Source of the DNA: MWDV01 sp964634255
GTDB lineage: Bacteria; Verrucomicrobiota; Verrucomicrobiia; Limisphaerales; MWDV01
Length of the DNA: 11,750 nt
Assembly (NCBI GenBank): GCA_964634255.1
Contig: CAZWJC010000226.1
Coordinates: 1 to 11,750, forward strand
Direction: 5' to 3'
In this document: in pieces, positions 5,546 through 10,968 of the stretch
Layout of the letters: each line of letters opens with the position of its first letter
Numbering within the stretch: position 1 is the first letter of the stretch
The notes under the pieces: generated by a model
Told to the model about the DNA's origin: nothing
Databases searched by the model: none
Seen by the model: only the letters and a program-made list of their open reading frames with translations
Translations under genes and position numbers: made by a program

Positions 5546-5851
5546 ATGACGAAGCCAGCGACCAGAGAACAGCAGACAGCGGACGGAGGGCAGAACGAGC
5601 CCCGGCTGGTGCTGACGCGGGAGGAACTGGCGGCGGCGCTGCAGGTGTCGGTGCGGACGGTGGACCGGATGGTCACCGCGGGGGACATCCCCGTCATGGA
5701 CCTCGGCGAGGACCTGGTGCGCTTTTACCTGCCCGATGTGTTGGAGGCGCTGCGGAGCGGGAAACGGAAGTTCGGTCGGAACCTGGGGCAGGTGAACATC
5801 CAACGGAGGGAGAAAGCCCCAAGGGCGCGAACAACACCACGGGACAACTGA
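5546..5851 (+). CDS. Small HTH DNA-binding protein, excisionase/HTH_17 type
   Basis: A 101-aa protein whose residues 21-69 (LVLTREELAAALQVSVRTVD, then RMVTAGDIPVMDLGEDLVRF and YLPDVLEAL) match the short MerR-like HTH of excisionases and related phage regulators. The helix EELAAALQVSVRTVDRMV is followed by a wing with the usual Gly-x-Ile-Pro and a basic position R59. The N-terminal 20 residues and the Arg-rich C-terminal 30 look disordered. ATG 5546 is preceded by AAGGGG 9 nt upstream. It is the first gene of the plus-strand cassette and directly downstream of the CTACGATTTTT copies, so it is a candidate to bind them. It could be a Cro-like regulator or a recombination directionality factor; no integrase is visible to favour the latter. 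Confidence 0.85.
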   Translation: MTKPATREQQTADGGQNEPRLVLTREELAAALQVSVRTVDRMVTAGDIPVMDLGEDLVRFYLPDVLEALRSGKRKFGRNLGQVNIQRREKAPRARTTPRDN

Positions 5852-5884
5852 CCAACAAACACAAACCACAGGAGAAAAAAACCA

Positions 5885-6523
5885 ATGAACCACATCGTAT
5901 TTGATATCGAGAGTATCCCCCAAGACGAAGCGAAGTTGCTGGCGTTGGCGCCGGAGTTCACTGCGCCGGCCAATCTGAAGGACCCGGAAAAGATCGCGGC
6001 AGCCATCGCCAAGAAACGCGCGGATTATCTGGCCGATGCCGCGCTCAACTGGAAGACCGCTGAGGTCGTGCTGATTGGCGCCGGTGACGACACGGGCATT
6101 CAATCGCTCACGGCGGAGTCGGAGAAGGAGCTGATCGGGGACTTTCTGTCTTTGCTCGCGGATGCGCTGGGCGATGGCGTCGCCGTGGGTGGCCACAACG
6201 TGAAGGGCTTTGACCTGCCGATGCTGGTCAATCGCGCTCGCGTTCATGCTCTGCGCGTCCCCGCGAACGTGCTCTCGTTCTGGAAGGGCCGTCCGGCCTG
6301 GCACGAGAACATCTTCGACACGCTGGAGATCCTGTCTTTCGGTCGCAGCTTTGACGGCAACGGCGTGGACGATGTGGCGCGGGTCTTCGGCCTGCCGCCG
6401 AAGCTCGGGCATGGCCGCGACTTTCCCATTCTCTGGCGCGCGGATCGCGAGGCGGCGCTCGCGTATAACCGGCGCGATGTGGAGATCGAGATCGAGATCG
6501 CGAAGATCTGTAGCTGCATCTGA
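5885..6523 (+). CDS. DEDDy-type 3'-5' exonuclease (DnaQ/PolB-exonuclease-like)
   Basis: A 212-aa RNase H-fold exonuclease predicted to degrade DNA 3'-5' with two metal ions. Exo I is FDIES (D7, E9), Exo II is HNVKGFDLP (D110) and Exo III is YNRRD (Y194, D198), which sets it in the DEDDy group. FDTLEIL (144-150) is the usual intermediate motif. The length suits a stand-alone nuclease without polymerase, as found in phage and mobile-element recombination clusters. The start ATG 5885 has AGGAG 10 nt upstream. The gene lies 33 bp after the HTH gene. The C-terminus contains three tandem GAGATC hexamers encoding EIEIEI. Likely partners are the ERF protein and the helicase in the same direction. Confidence 0.88.
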   Translation: MNHIVFDIESIPQDEAKLLALAPEFTAPANLKDPEKIAAAIAKKRADYLADAALNWKTAEVVLIGAGDDTGIQSLTAESEKELIGDFLSLLADALGDGVAVGGHNVKGFDLPMLVNRARVHALRVPANVLSFWKGRPAWHENIFDTLEILSFGRSFDGNGVDDVARVFGLPPKLGHGRDFPILWRADREAALAYNRRDVEIEIEIAKICSCI

Positions 6524-6567
6524 GGAGGGCCACGAAGAGGCACAAGAATCACCAAAGGAAAGCTGAG

Positions 6568-6876
6568 ATGAACCTGAACGAAATCAAGATTGAGAAAGGC
6601 ATCCCGTTGCCGCCCGAGAAGCGAGTCGGCAACCGTTGGGGGCAAGGGGCGAAGTGGGCCCACACCCTGCGCAGTATGGAGATTGGCGACAGTTTTCTGG
6701 CCCCGGCCAACCGGTTGCCTGGGATCTTCGTCACCTGCAAGCGGAACGGGTGGAAAATCCGGACGCAAACCCAGCCCCATGTGCCGGGTGAGAAGATCGC
6801 CACGTTGCGGATTTGGCTCGTGGCCGTTGTTCAACCCGGAAACGCATCAACCTCAAATGCGGCGCGCACGGAGTGA
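6568..6876 (+). CDS. Small phage-type protein of unknown function
   Basis: A 102-aa protein. Its core, KIEKGIPLPPEKR (7-19) followed by MEIGDSFLAP (37-46) and a short region ending GEKIATLRIWLV (74-85), resembles small proteins often seen in phage early regions: a Pro-rich start, then an M-E-x-G-D-S-F motif, then a final R-x-W strand. The role is unknown. ATG 6568 has AAAGGA about 9 nt upstream. The last 15 residues (QPGNASTSNAARTE) and the stop codon come from a dispersed palindromic repeat at 6861-6882, so the original C-terminus was probably different. The gene lies 44 bp after the exonuclease gene and 19 bp before the ERF gene. Confidence 0.75.
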   Translation: MNLNEIKIEKGIPLPPEKRVGNRWGQGAKWAHTLRSMEIGDSFLAPANRLPGIFVTCKRNGWKIRTQTQPHVPGEKIATLRIWLVAVVQPGNASTSNAARTE

Positions 6877-6882
6877 CGCGCC
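6861..6882. repeat. Palindromic repeat GGCGCGCAC-GGA-GTG(A)CGCGCC at a gene end
   Basis: The left arm 6861-6869 pairs with 6873-6882 (one bulged A) around a 3-nt loop. The TGA stop of the small phage-type gene (6874-6876) lies inside the right arm, so the repeat supplies the stop and the final residues. Confidence 0.6.
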
Positions 6883-6895
6883 CGACCTGAAGAAT

Positions 6896-7471
6896 ATGAA
6901 CAAATCTGAATCCATCACGCATCTGGCGAGTGCGCTCGCCCAGGCCCAGGCGGAAATGCCGGTCGCGGTGTTTGACGCGACGAATCCGTTTCTCAAGAGC
7001 AAATACGCATCGCTCGGCGCGGTCATCCAGGCCAGCCGGCCGATCCTGGCGAAGCACAAGCTGAGTCTGGTGCAGTTCCCGATCAGCGGGCCGAACCTCG
7101 GCCTTGGCAATGGGACCAATGGGACGGAAGGGACGAATGCCGCGACGGGTCGCGGGGACTTCGTCGGTGTCGAGTCGATCCTGACGCATGAGTCGGGGGA
7201 GTTCATCGCGGAGCGCATCGTCATCGCGCTGACGGAGGAGAAGGGCAAATCCCGGGTGCAATCGGCCGGCAGCACGCTGACTTATCTGCGCCGCTATTCG
7301 TGGGCTTCAATCCTCGGCATGTATTCCGACGAGGATTCGGACGGGGTGTCACCGGTGCAAGCGTTCGGCGCGAAGGCGACGCCGACAGGCAAGTTGCCTG
7401 TGCCCGCCCTGCCACCGCCCATGGTGCGTGCCGCACGGGCCAATAACGGAACCGAGACACCACGGCCATGA
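6896..7471 (+). CDS. ERF-family single-strand annealing recombinase
   Basis: A 191-aa homologue of the phage ERF (essential recombination function) family, which anneals complementary single strands for phage-type homologous recombination. Family signatures are NPFLKSKYASL (30-40) near the N-terminus and AGSTLTYLRRYSWASILGMY (124-143) followed by DEDSDG (145-150), the classic end of the ERF domain. Between them, residues 72-80 (NGTNGTEGT) come from three 9-bp tandem units and look like an insertion before the VESILTHESGEF strand. The C-terminal tail (159-191) is Pro/Ala-rich and carries two dispersed repeats. ATG 6896 follows a weak ribosome site (CTGAAG). The stop overlaps a small ORF (ATGA at 7468-7471). 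Confidence 0.93.
   Translation: MNKSESITHLASALAQAQAEMPVAVFDATNPFLKSKYASLGAVIQASRPILAKHKLSLVQFPISGPNLGLGNGTNGTEGTNAATGRGDFVGVESILTHESGEFIAERIVIALTEEKGKSRVQSAGSTLTYLRRYSWASILGMYSDEDSDGVSPVQAFGAKATPTGKLPVPALPPPMVRAARANNGTETPRP
7109..7135 (+). repeat. Three 9-bp tandem units inside the ERF gene
   Basis: Units AATGGGACC, AATGGGACG and GAAGGGACG are in frame and encode NGT-NGT-EGT. A change in unit number would lengthen or shorten the protein by three residues without a frameshift. Confidence 0.75.
7385..7401. repeat. Perfect palindrome ACAGGCAA-G-TTGCCTGT in the ERF tail
   Basis: 8-bp arms around a single base, read in frame as TGKLPV in the low-complexity C-terminal tail. It lies just before the 7411-7435 repeat. 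Confidence 0.6.
7411..7435 (+). repeat. Dispersed repeat encoding PPPMVRAA, copy 1
   Basis: Matches 9713-9737 at 21 of 25 positions (core ATGGTGCG-N-GCCGCA). Both copies are read in the same frame, giving PPPMVRAA in two otherwise unrelated proteins. That is better explained by an inserted mobile repeat than by homology of the proteins. Confidence 0.7.
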
Positions 7472-7653
7472 ACAGGCACTGGGCCAACAGGCTTCACCGA
7501 AGGGCGGATCGCTTCAAAAGGGAACTGTGGCAAGGCAATGAATTTGGGCTGAGAGCGGGCGCTCTCGGCCAGCGACGAGAAACAACCAAACAAACAAGCA
7601 AGACCCAGATGGCGGCGCTCACCAGAGTCGCCGCTACGAGAAGAAAGGACTGA
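7468..7653 (+). CDS. Possible small basic protein coupled to the ERF gene (doubtful)
   Basis: A 61-aa ORF begins with an ATG overlapping the ERF stop (ATGA), an arrangement that allows coupled translation. Residues 1-27 (MNRHWANRLHRRADRFKREL and onward) are basic and could fold as a helix. Residues about 28-61 come from two palindromic repeats and an A-rich linker, which speaks against a conserved product. No Shine-Dalgarno sequence is seen. The stretch may simply be a repeat-filled spacer of 187 bp. Confidence 0.25.
   Translation: MNRHWANRLHRRADRFKRELWQGNEFGLRAGALGQRRETTKQTSKTQMAALTRVAATRRKD
7551..7566. repeat. Palindrome GAGAGCG-GG-CGCTCTC in the spacer after the ERF gene
   Basis: A perfect 7-bp stem with a 2-nt loop, 80 bp after the ERF stop. 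It is not followed by a T tract, so it is a repeat unit rather than a convincing terminator. Confidence 0.55.
7612..7634. repeat. Palindrome GCGGCGCTC-ACCA-GAG(T)CGCCGC upstream of the 241-aa gene
   Basis: 9-bp arms with one bulged T and a 4-nt loop, ending 10 bp before the AAAGGA ribosome site of the gene at 7659. It could affect translation of that gene or stabilise the 5' end of a processed message. Confidence 0.55.
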
Positions 7654-7658
7654 CCGAT

Positions 7659-8384
7659 ATGCAAATCCCAGAAGAGGGCAAATACAACTGCAAGCTCAAC
7701 GGCCAACTGGTCATCTACGAGGCCAGCACGGGCTCCCTGTGCGGCGCGATGCCGTGCGTGGTGGTCGCACCACCGGCCCATGAGGGCTTCACGTTCAAGC
7801 ACACGCTGGTGCTGGTGAAGGCGGACGGAACGATCCAGACGAAAACCACGGACACGCTCAGGGCGGTGTTCGGTTGGGACGGCGTGGATCCGTTCTGGCT
7901 CATGGACAGCTCGGAGGACAACGGGCCGATGCGCTCGGTGGAATTCGAGATCGTTGGCGGCCCCGAGACCGGTGACAAGGGCGGCCAGTACTTCAAGAGC
8001 CAGTGGCTCAATCCCCTGGGTGGCGGCATGAAGACGCCCGCGGCGGCAGACCGTCGCGCGGTGCTCGCGAAGTACGGCAGCAAGTTTGCGGCGCTGGCGG
8101 GGTCGTCAGCGACGACGGGCAAATCGGCTTCGCCGGCAGTTCCTCGAATCCCCACTGTTCCGAAAGCCGCGCCAATTGCGCCGCCACCGGGCGCGGTCAC
8201 GGCCACGATGGAAGAGGCGTGGGCGGCGCTGAACGAAGCGCAGGCGGGCAAGCCAGCCGCAGATGTGGAGAGGCTCTGGTTCGACACGATCGCGCGGTTG
8301 TTCCCGAACAAATCCAACACGGAGCTCAAGCCGCACGAGTGGGGCAAGCTCAAGGCGGAGTTCACCGACGACATCCCGATGTGA
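7659..8384 (+). CDS. Probable phage recombination-associated protein (possibly ssDNA-binding-like), unknown family
   Basis: A 241-aa protein in the position after ERF where phages often carry an ssDNA-binding or DUF669-like partner. The N-terminal domain (1-125) is beta-rich (GKYNCKLNGQLVIYEA, KHTLVLVKADGTIQTKTTDT, RSVEFEIVGG) and ends with GGQYFKSQWLNPLGG (107-121). That resembles the K-x-x-W-I/L-N-P signature of such proteins. A Pro/Ala-rich linker (about 147-178) leads to a helical C-terminal block (183-236, with EEAWAALNEAQ and WFDTIARLF). ATG 7659 has AAAGGA 9 nt upstream. The role in DNA binding is inferred from position and fold pattern only. Confidence 0.75.
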   Translation: MQIPEEGKYNCKLNGQLVIYEASTGSLCGAMPCVVVAPPAHEGFTFKHTLVLVKADGTIQTKTTDTLRAVFGWDGVDPFWLMDSSEDNGPMRSVEFEIVGGPETGDKGGQYFKSQWLNPLGGGMKTPAAADRRAVLAKYGSKFAALAGSSATTGKSASPAVPRIPTVPKAAPIAPPPGAVTATMEEAWAALNEAQAGKPAADVERLWFDTIARLFPNKSNTELKPHEWGKLKAEFTDDIPM

Positions 8385-8393
8385 GTGCGTGCC

Positions 8394-8408
8394 GGTGGCA
8401 GCGCCACC
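8394..8408. repeat. Palindrome GGTGGC-AGC-GCCACC just after a stop codon
   Basis: A 6-bp perfect stem with a 3-nt loop, 9 bp after the stop of the 241-aa gene. No T tract follows. It shares the 3-nt-loop format of the palindromes at 5117, 6861 and 9808. Confidence 0.5.
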
Positions 8409-8435
8409 TGCCAACCGGCCATTTCAAAAACACAA

Positions 8436-8470
8436 AGCTGAAAACAGAAAGCGGAAATCGAAATATGAAA
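8436..8470 (+). repeat. A-rich dispersed repeat (AAAACAGAAAGCGGAAATC), copy 1
   Basis: A low-complexity tract containing AAAACAGAAAGCGGAAATC, related to that at 10503-10560 (AAAGCAGAAA, then AAGCCGAAATC). It overlaps the start codon of the 8465 gene and replaces a normal ribosome site there. Confidence 0.55.
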
Positions 8471-9310
8471 ACTGAGCAACGGACAGTGATGGAGCAGACC
8501 CCGCAGGGGTTGAATAGGGTGACGCGCTACAACTGCACCGTGAGGAATGCGCCGGGCGAGTTCCTCCTGATCCCCAAGACCGAACTGGAGGTGGACCACG
8601 CCTACCAGCGCAATCGGATCAATCAACGGCGCGTGGACGCCCTGACGCGCACGTGGGACTGGATCGCGTGCGGCTGCCTGGTGGTGGCGTTGCGCGAGGA
8701 CAACACGTGGTTCGTTCTGGATGGCCAGCACCGGAAGCTCGCCGCGGATCAGCGGGCGGACATCACGTGTCTGCCCTGCCTGGTATTCGAGACGACGCAC
8801 CGGCGGGAGGAAGCGGTGAGCTTTCTGGCCATCAACCAGGGCCGCGTGGGTGTGGGCAGTCTGGACCGCTATCGCGCGCAACTGATCTCGGGCGACAAGA
8901 CCGCCGCGGCGGTGGAGGCGCTGTTGCGCAGCACGGGGCATCGCGCGGGGGACAAAGCGTCGGCCCGAACGGTGTCGTGCATTCAGTGTCTCTACGCTTG
9001 CGCCAAGGAGGACCTCGCGCGCTGTCAGCGGTTGTGGCCGCTCCTGGCGGAGCTGCATCCGGACAGCGCCATGACGGATGCGGTGATCAAGGGGCTGTGG
9101 CAGGTGGACAAGTGGCTGGGCGAGCGGAGCGTCACCGATCGGCCGTATCGGGAGAAGCTGCTGGCGATCGGCGGTCAGGGGTTGCACCACGAAATCCGGC
9201 GGGAGATGGCGGTGATCGGGCAGGGCGGCACGCGGGTGTTTGCCTGCGCCATTGCCAAGTACCTCAACAAACAGCGGCTGCCGGCGCATCTGAAGGTCCC
9301 ACTGAACTGA
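8465..9310 (+). CDS. ParB-like/DGQHR-motif protein (DUF6551-like)
   Basis: A 281-aa protein with a ParB/Srx-type N-terminal fold. IPKTELEVDHAYQR (36-49) is the typical opening strand with the Y-Q-R segment. VLDGQHRKLAA (84-94) carries the DGQHR motif, and SFLAINQGR (119-127) matches the conserved helix after it. The remainder is helical. DGQHR proteins occur in phages and mobile elements; activity is unproven, though ParB-fold members bind or hydrolyse nucleotides or act as nucleases. ATG 8465 is chosen; ATG 8489 (residue 9) is an alternative, and neither has a strong ribosome site because an A-rich repeat lies upstream. Position between recombination genes suggests a DNA-transaction role. 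Confidence 0.82.
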   Translation: MKTEQRTVMEQTPQGLNRVTRYNCTVRNAPGEFLLIPKTELEVDHAYQRNRINQRRVDALTRTWDWIACGCLVVALREDNTWFVLDGQHRKLAADQRADITCLPCLVFETTHRREEAVSFLAINQGRVGVGSLDRYRAQLISGDKTAAAVEALLRSTGHRAGDKASARTVSCIQCLYACAKEDLARCQRLWPLLAELHPDSAMTDAVIKGLWQVDKWLGERSVTDRPYREKLLAIGGQGLHHEIRREMAVIGQGGTRVFACAIAKYLNKQRLPAHLKVPLN

Positions 9311-9338
9311 ACCAAAACGAAACGAAAGGAACTGAGTT

Positions 9339-10244
9339 ATGCAAAATCATGAAATGGTAACGCTGTTGCGGGACGATCAACGACTCGCAGAGCTGGAGAA
9401 GACGATTGCACGGGGCAAGAAGACCTTTGTGGAGGTCGGCCTGGCCCTGGCGGAGATCCGCGATCTGCGGCTCTACCGGCGGGAATACGGGGGGTTCGAG
9501 GAGTATTGCCGGAAGAAATGGGGGTGGACGAAGCAGCATGCGTATCGGCTGATTGAGGCGGCGCCGATCGGAAAAAGTAACCCATGGGTTACTTCTGAGC
9601 GGGCCGCTCGGGAATTGGGCAAGGCGGAACCGGGTCAGCGTGACGGGGTCGTCCAGGCGGTTGTGGCCGAGGGCAAACCGGTGACAGCAGCAGCCATCAA
9701 ACGGCATTTGCCGCCGCCACCGATGGTGCGAGCCGCAGGGGACAATGAGGCACCAACGGCGACGACGGTTCCGACAGGGCGGACGGATACGACGAATGGC
9801 CGGGGCAGCCTTGGGCGTGACGCCCAAGGCGACCCGCGAGACGCGGGTGCTACCGTACCACCACCCCCACCCACGCAGGTGTTGGACGCGACGGGGTGGC
9901 CAATCCCGACGCAACTGATCCCGCTCTGGCAGCGGGCGCAGGAAGTGCAGGAGTTGCTGACGATCCTCAGCCGCGTGAAAGGCGCGCTCCGTTCCGCCCA
10001 GGATAACAAGGACATGCTCTTCGCGGAGGTCAGCTTCTCCTCGGCGCTCTCCCAACTGGATCAGGCCTGGACGGACATCAAGACGGCCAAGCCGTTTGCG
10101 GTCTGCCCGACGTGTCAGGGCCAGCTTCCCGATACCTGCACGCTCTGCCGCGGGCGCGGGCTTATCTCCGAGCATCGGTGGAACACATGCGTCACCCGCG
10201 AGGACAAGGAGTTTCGCGCGCGGGCGAAGGGAAGTGCGAAGTGA
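9339..10244 (+). CDS. Phage/plasmid-type DNA-binding-like protein with C-terminal zinc ribbon
   Basis: A 301-aa mosaic protein. Residues 15-75 (LEKTIARGKKTFVEVGLALA, then EIRDLRLYRREYGGFEEYCR and KKWGWTKQHAYRLIEAA) match a helical domain common in phage and plasmid proteins near replication or partition genes. Residues 85-122 (TSERAARELGKAEPGQRDGV and onward to VTAAAIKRHL) resemble a ParB/KorB-type HTH segment. Residues 123-180 are low complexity, encoded by a PPPMVRAA repeat and a double palindrome. Residues 190-250 are helical, and CPTC-x7-CTLC (C256, C259, C267, C270) forms a probable zinc ribbon. ATG 9339 has AAAGGA 8 nt upstream. A 20-bp perfect palindrome lies in the coding sequence at 9575. 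The DNA-binding role is inferred. Confidence 0.82.
   Translation: MQNHEMVTLLRDDQRLAELEKTIARGKKTFVEVGLALAEIRDLRLYRREYGGFEEYCRKKWGWTKQHAYRLIEAAPIGKSNPWVTSERAARELGKAEPGQRDGVVQAVVAEGKPVTAAAIKRHLPPPPMVRAAGDNEAPTATTVPTGRTDTTNGRGSLGRDAQGDPRDAGATVPPPPPTQVLDATGWPIPTQLIPLWQRAQEVQELLTILSRVKGALRSAQDNKDMLFAEVSFSSALSQLDQAWTDIKTAKPFAVCPTCQGQLPDTCTLCRGRGLISEHRWNTCVTREDKEFRARAKGSAK
9575..9594. promoter_or_regulatory. Perfect 20-bp palindrome AAGTAACCCATGGGTTACTT
   Basis: A gapless dyad, each half AAGTAACCCA and its exact complement, lying inside the 9339 gene at the junction of its helical domain and HTH-like segment (codes for KSNPWVT). Such a dyad suits a dimeric DNA-binding protein or a site-specific nuclease. 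It could equally be a dispersed repeat. Confidence 0.55.
9713..9737 (+). repeat. Dispersed repeat encoding PPPMVRAA, copy 2
   Basis: 21 of 25 bases match 7411-7435 and are read in the same frame. It is followed by GGGGACAATGAGGC and low-complexity codons within the linker of the zinc-ribbon protein. Confidence 0.7.
9808..9848. repeat. Double palindromic element (two hairpins with 3-nt loops) inside a CDS
   Basis: Hairpin 1 has arms GCCTTGGGCG (9808-9817) and CGCCCAAGGC (9821-9830) with loop TGA. Hairpin 2 has arms ACCCGCG (9832-9838) and CGCGGGT (9842-9848) with loop AGA. Both are perfect and one base apart. The pair is read in frame as SLGRDAQGDPRDAG in the linker of the 9339 protein. The form is that of a REP-like paired element. 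Confidence 0.8.
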
Positions 10245-10262
10245 GGAGTGCGAGGTGCGAAT
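10231..10262 (+). repeat. Dispersed GAAGTGCGAAGTGAGGAGTG-type repeat
   Basis: GAAGTGCGAAGTGAGGAGTG followed by CGAGGTGCGAATGA, related to the arrays in the minus operon spacers (3405 and 4612). It spans the stop codon of the 9339 gene, so its last codons may be repeat-derived. Confidence 0.65.
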
Positions 10263-10297
10263 GAACAACGAAACGGGAGAGGACTCCATGAGAGCGG

Positions 10298-10340
10298 AAA
10301 CATCCAACGCTCAACATCCAACATCGAACGTCCAAGAGCC
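10298..10340 (+). repeat. Dispersed AACATCCAACG-type repeat, copy 2
   Basis: Units AACATCCAACGC, TCAACATCC, AACATCGAACG and TCCAAG, sharing CCAACATCGAAC with copy 1 at 2738. It sits in the spacer before the small gene at 10354, between two similar ribosome-site/ATG segments. Confidence 0.75.
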
Positions 10341-10353
10341 AAGGGAGGACTGC

Positions 10354-10500
10354 ATGATGCGACGACTGGACAAACTGTGGTTTCACACGCTGGGCGCGGT
10401 GCATGGCTGGGTGCTGCGCCGCGGTCAGGCGCATTGCCGGCGGGAGAGGTTGCGGCGGCTGCGCCGTTTCCTCGCGGAACAGAAGAGTCACCTGAATTAG
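10354..10500 (+). CDS. Small basic protein of unknown function
   Basis: A 48-aa protein rich in Arg and Leu (HTLGAVHGWVLRRGQAHCRR at 12-31, then LRRLRRFLAEQ), probably one or two amphipathic helices. The start is decided by the ribosome site: GGGAGG at 10343-10348 lies 5 nt before ATG 10354 (8 nt before ATG 10357). An upstream in-frame ATG at 10288 would add 22 residues coded mostly by the dispersed repeat and has a similar site (GGGAGAGGA). I prefer the shorter form. It is the last plus-strand gene of the cassette before the antisense membrane gene. The function is not known; nucleic-acid or membrane binding are both compatible with the composition. Confidence 0.6.
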   Translation: MMRRLDKLWFHTLGAVHGWVLRRGQAHCRRERLRRLRRFLAEQKSHLN

Positions 10501-10502
10501 CA

Positions 10503-10592
10503 GGGGAAAAGCAGAAACGACGAAAGCAAAAAGCCGAAATCAAACCCAGGAAATCACACGAATGAACACGAATCAAGACGCAGAGATGCAGG
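10503..10592 (+). repeat. A-rich dispersed repeat (AAAGCAGAAA...AAGCCGAAATC), copy 2, with GAATGAACACGAATC tract
   Basis: A low-complexity spacer between two convergent genes. AAAAGCAGAAACGACGAAAG and AAAGCCGAAATC resemble 8436-8470. The following CACGAATGAACACGAATC is another tract I associate with verrucomicrobial spacers. No terminator hairpin with a T tract is seen, although the two genes converge here. Confidence 0.55.
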
Positions 10593-10612
10593 GGCGGCAA
10601 GTCGCGGGAATC

Positions 10613-10903
10613 CTAGCCGGCGGGCGGGTGACGGCGGCGGTAGCGCGAGAGGAGGTAAAGAAACCAGAGTTCCTCCACGAAGATGAGGAGGCCCGGGAGC
10701 ACAACGAGGCTGGCCAGGCTATCCAAGCGGCCGGTCGTCATGCCAATGATGGCGCCCAGCGTCAGGAGGACGGGAAAGAGGTTGATGATCAGGGCAACCA
10801 CGCACAGCAAGAAACCCCACTCGCGCGGCGCCGCGAGGCTGCAGAGCAACCCCACGACGAGGTTGAGCACCACCAGGGCGAGCAGCATCTCGAAGATGTC
10901 CAT
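10613..10903 (-). CDS. Small three-helix membrane protein of unknown function
   Basis: A 96-aa protein with three hydrophobic segments (about 6-24, 29-54 and 62-85: MLLALVVLNLVVGLLCSLA, GFLLCVVALIINLFPVLLTL, SLASLVVLPGLLIFVEELWF) and a basic C-terminus, YRRRHPPAG. The clean pattern of segments and charges makes this strand the real one. The opposing plus-strand ORF is a Glu/Gln-rich shadow. There is no signal peptide as such and no recognised family. It stands against the direction of the surrounding cassette, convergent with the small basic gene and divergent from the helicase gene (65 bp apart). This is typical of an independently expressed cargo (moron) gene in a prophage; superinfection exclusion is one possible role, purely by analogy. 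No clear ribosome site precedes ATG 10903. Confidence 0.65.
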   Translation of the reverse strand: MDIFEMLLALVVLNLVVGLLCSLAAPREWGFLLCVVALIINLFPVLLTLGAIIGMTTGRLDSLASLVVLPGLLIFVEELWFLYLLSRYRRRHPPAG

Positions 10904-10968
10904 GAACTGTGCTGCACGTTCGGTCGCTTGGGAGCAGGTGTCAAGGGGGCAACGATGGAGGGGAAGCC

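Noticed and set aside
6486..6503. Tandem GAGATC x3 as a regulatory repeat
   Set aside because: It is within the exonuclease coding sequence and explained by the EIEIEI codons; too short to call a separate feature.
7715..9289. Minus-strand 524-aa ORF, and the 347-aa ORF at 9264-10307
   Set aside because: They are long only because GC-rich DNA has few stops. They run antisense to the 241-aa, DGQHR and zinc-ribbon genes, are rich in Arg/Pro/His and show no domain.
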